A DNA stretch of 64,000 nt from Tridacna crocea (Eukaryota > Mollusca > Bivalvia > Cardiida > Cardiidae): NCBI GenBank assembly GCA_943736015.1, contig OX031065.1, positions 34,734,427-34,798,426 of the forward strand, in the 5' to 3' direction. Both the position numbers and the translations under genes were made by a program. Position 1 is the first letter of the stretch; the number at the start of each line of letters is the position of its first letter. This document shows, one piece after another, positions 63,690-64,000 of this stretch. The notes below the pieces were generated by a model. That model had not been told where the DNA came from and ran no database searches. It saw nothing but the letters and a program-made list of their open reading frames with translations.

Positions 63690-63870
63690 TATTACAGAGT
63701 TGTGCCAGGAAGTTCTGTCGGCGGCAATGTACAGGGGTTGTTACTCAGGGGACGTTGGTTCAATTTCTGGCTCGGGCAATTCAGGGTTTTATTCTTTTCT
63801 TACAGCTAAACATTGTTTCCACCATGTTTATCAGGGAAGGCAGCCATTGGCTTGATGCGAAGGCAAAGTA
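63690..63870 (+). mobile_element. Degenerate SINE-like sequence
   Basis: GGTTGTTACTCAGGGGACGT and GTTGGTTCAATTTCTGGCTC resemble eroded A- and B-box regions. The following AAGGCAGCCATTGG resembles the SINE body at 19240. Confidence 0.35.
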
Positions 63871-64000
63871 AAACTTACTCGAGCAAACATCTACCTTCCA
63901 ATACGAGTTTTGCCGCAGACAAATTAAATTACGCTTGTAAAATGCGGTTCATCAACACACACCAGTATTAATGTCTGCAAGAATACAAATGAATATAATC

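Noticed and set aside
1-64000. CRISPR-like array from regularly recurring palindromes
   Set aside because: Copies are dispersed, in both orientations, TTAA-flanked and in intron-bearing eukaryotic DNA; there are no regular spacers or cas genes.

Overview
This is eukaryotic, AT-rich, intron- and repeat-dominated DNA, most likely from a bivalve mollusc. The reasons are a gene of very short phase-1 exons, tRNA-derived SINEs, a dense field of small palindromic non-autonomous DNA transposons, and hairpin repeats of a kind I associate with heterodont bivalves such as Dreissena. The species is inference from style, not from a marker gene. No rRNA, tRNA, CRISPR or bacterial operon structure was seen. 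Almost every 60-110 codon open frame is a translation of a repeat.

The one convincing gene runs on the + strand from about 42.6 to 60.7 kb and is nearly invisible to ORF scanning. A TATA box (42578) is followed by a 37-nt signal-peptide exon (42675-42711). Then come seven or eight tiny exons of 12, (33), 27, 18, 63, 54, 99 and 24 nt, every one starting and ending in phase 1. Two homologous terminal exons, at 54278-54600 and 60441-60670, can each supply the C-terminus. The product is a secreted structural-type protein: signal peptide, Pro/Val/Lys-rich region, Gly-Val repeat, then an Asn/Asp/Gly(/Phe)-rich tail ending in His. It looks like an extracellular matrix protein (shell or byssus type). 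Three decayed copies of the last exon's 3' end lie at 60.8, 61.75 and 62.4 kb. A second 37-nt signal-peptide exon lies at 63006-63042, which suggests a tandem gene family continuing to the right.

Repeats fill most of the rest. The dominant one is a TTAA-flanked, CCC...GGG-ended element with a long central palindrome. More than 40 near-complete copies are present, many exactly 229 bp including both TTAAs, which suggests a piggyBac-like MITE. It exists as subfamilies whose palindrome arms differ but remain self-complementary, and copies are nested in one another at TTAA. Other families are a two-hairpin MITE, a GACCCATGGGTC palindrome array, several tRNA-derived SINEs (one inside a MITE with a 12-bp target duplication), 5'-truncated retroposons and long inverted-repeat elements.

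Layout: 1-13.1 kb, MITE field with no gene recognised. 14.1-17.1 and 23.0-25.2 kb, a diverged segmental duplication carrying a promoter/first-exon-like block. 17.3-22.2 kb, MITE and SINE cluster with one possible antisense exon near 21.3-21.5 kb. 25.2-31.6 kb, mixed transposons. 32.2-34.5 kb, satellite with an ~82-bp higher-order period. 35.0-42.0 kb, MITEs and unrecognised spacer. 42.6-60.7 kb, the secreted-protein gene with repeat-filled introns. 60.7-64 kb, exon remnants and the candidate next gene.
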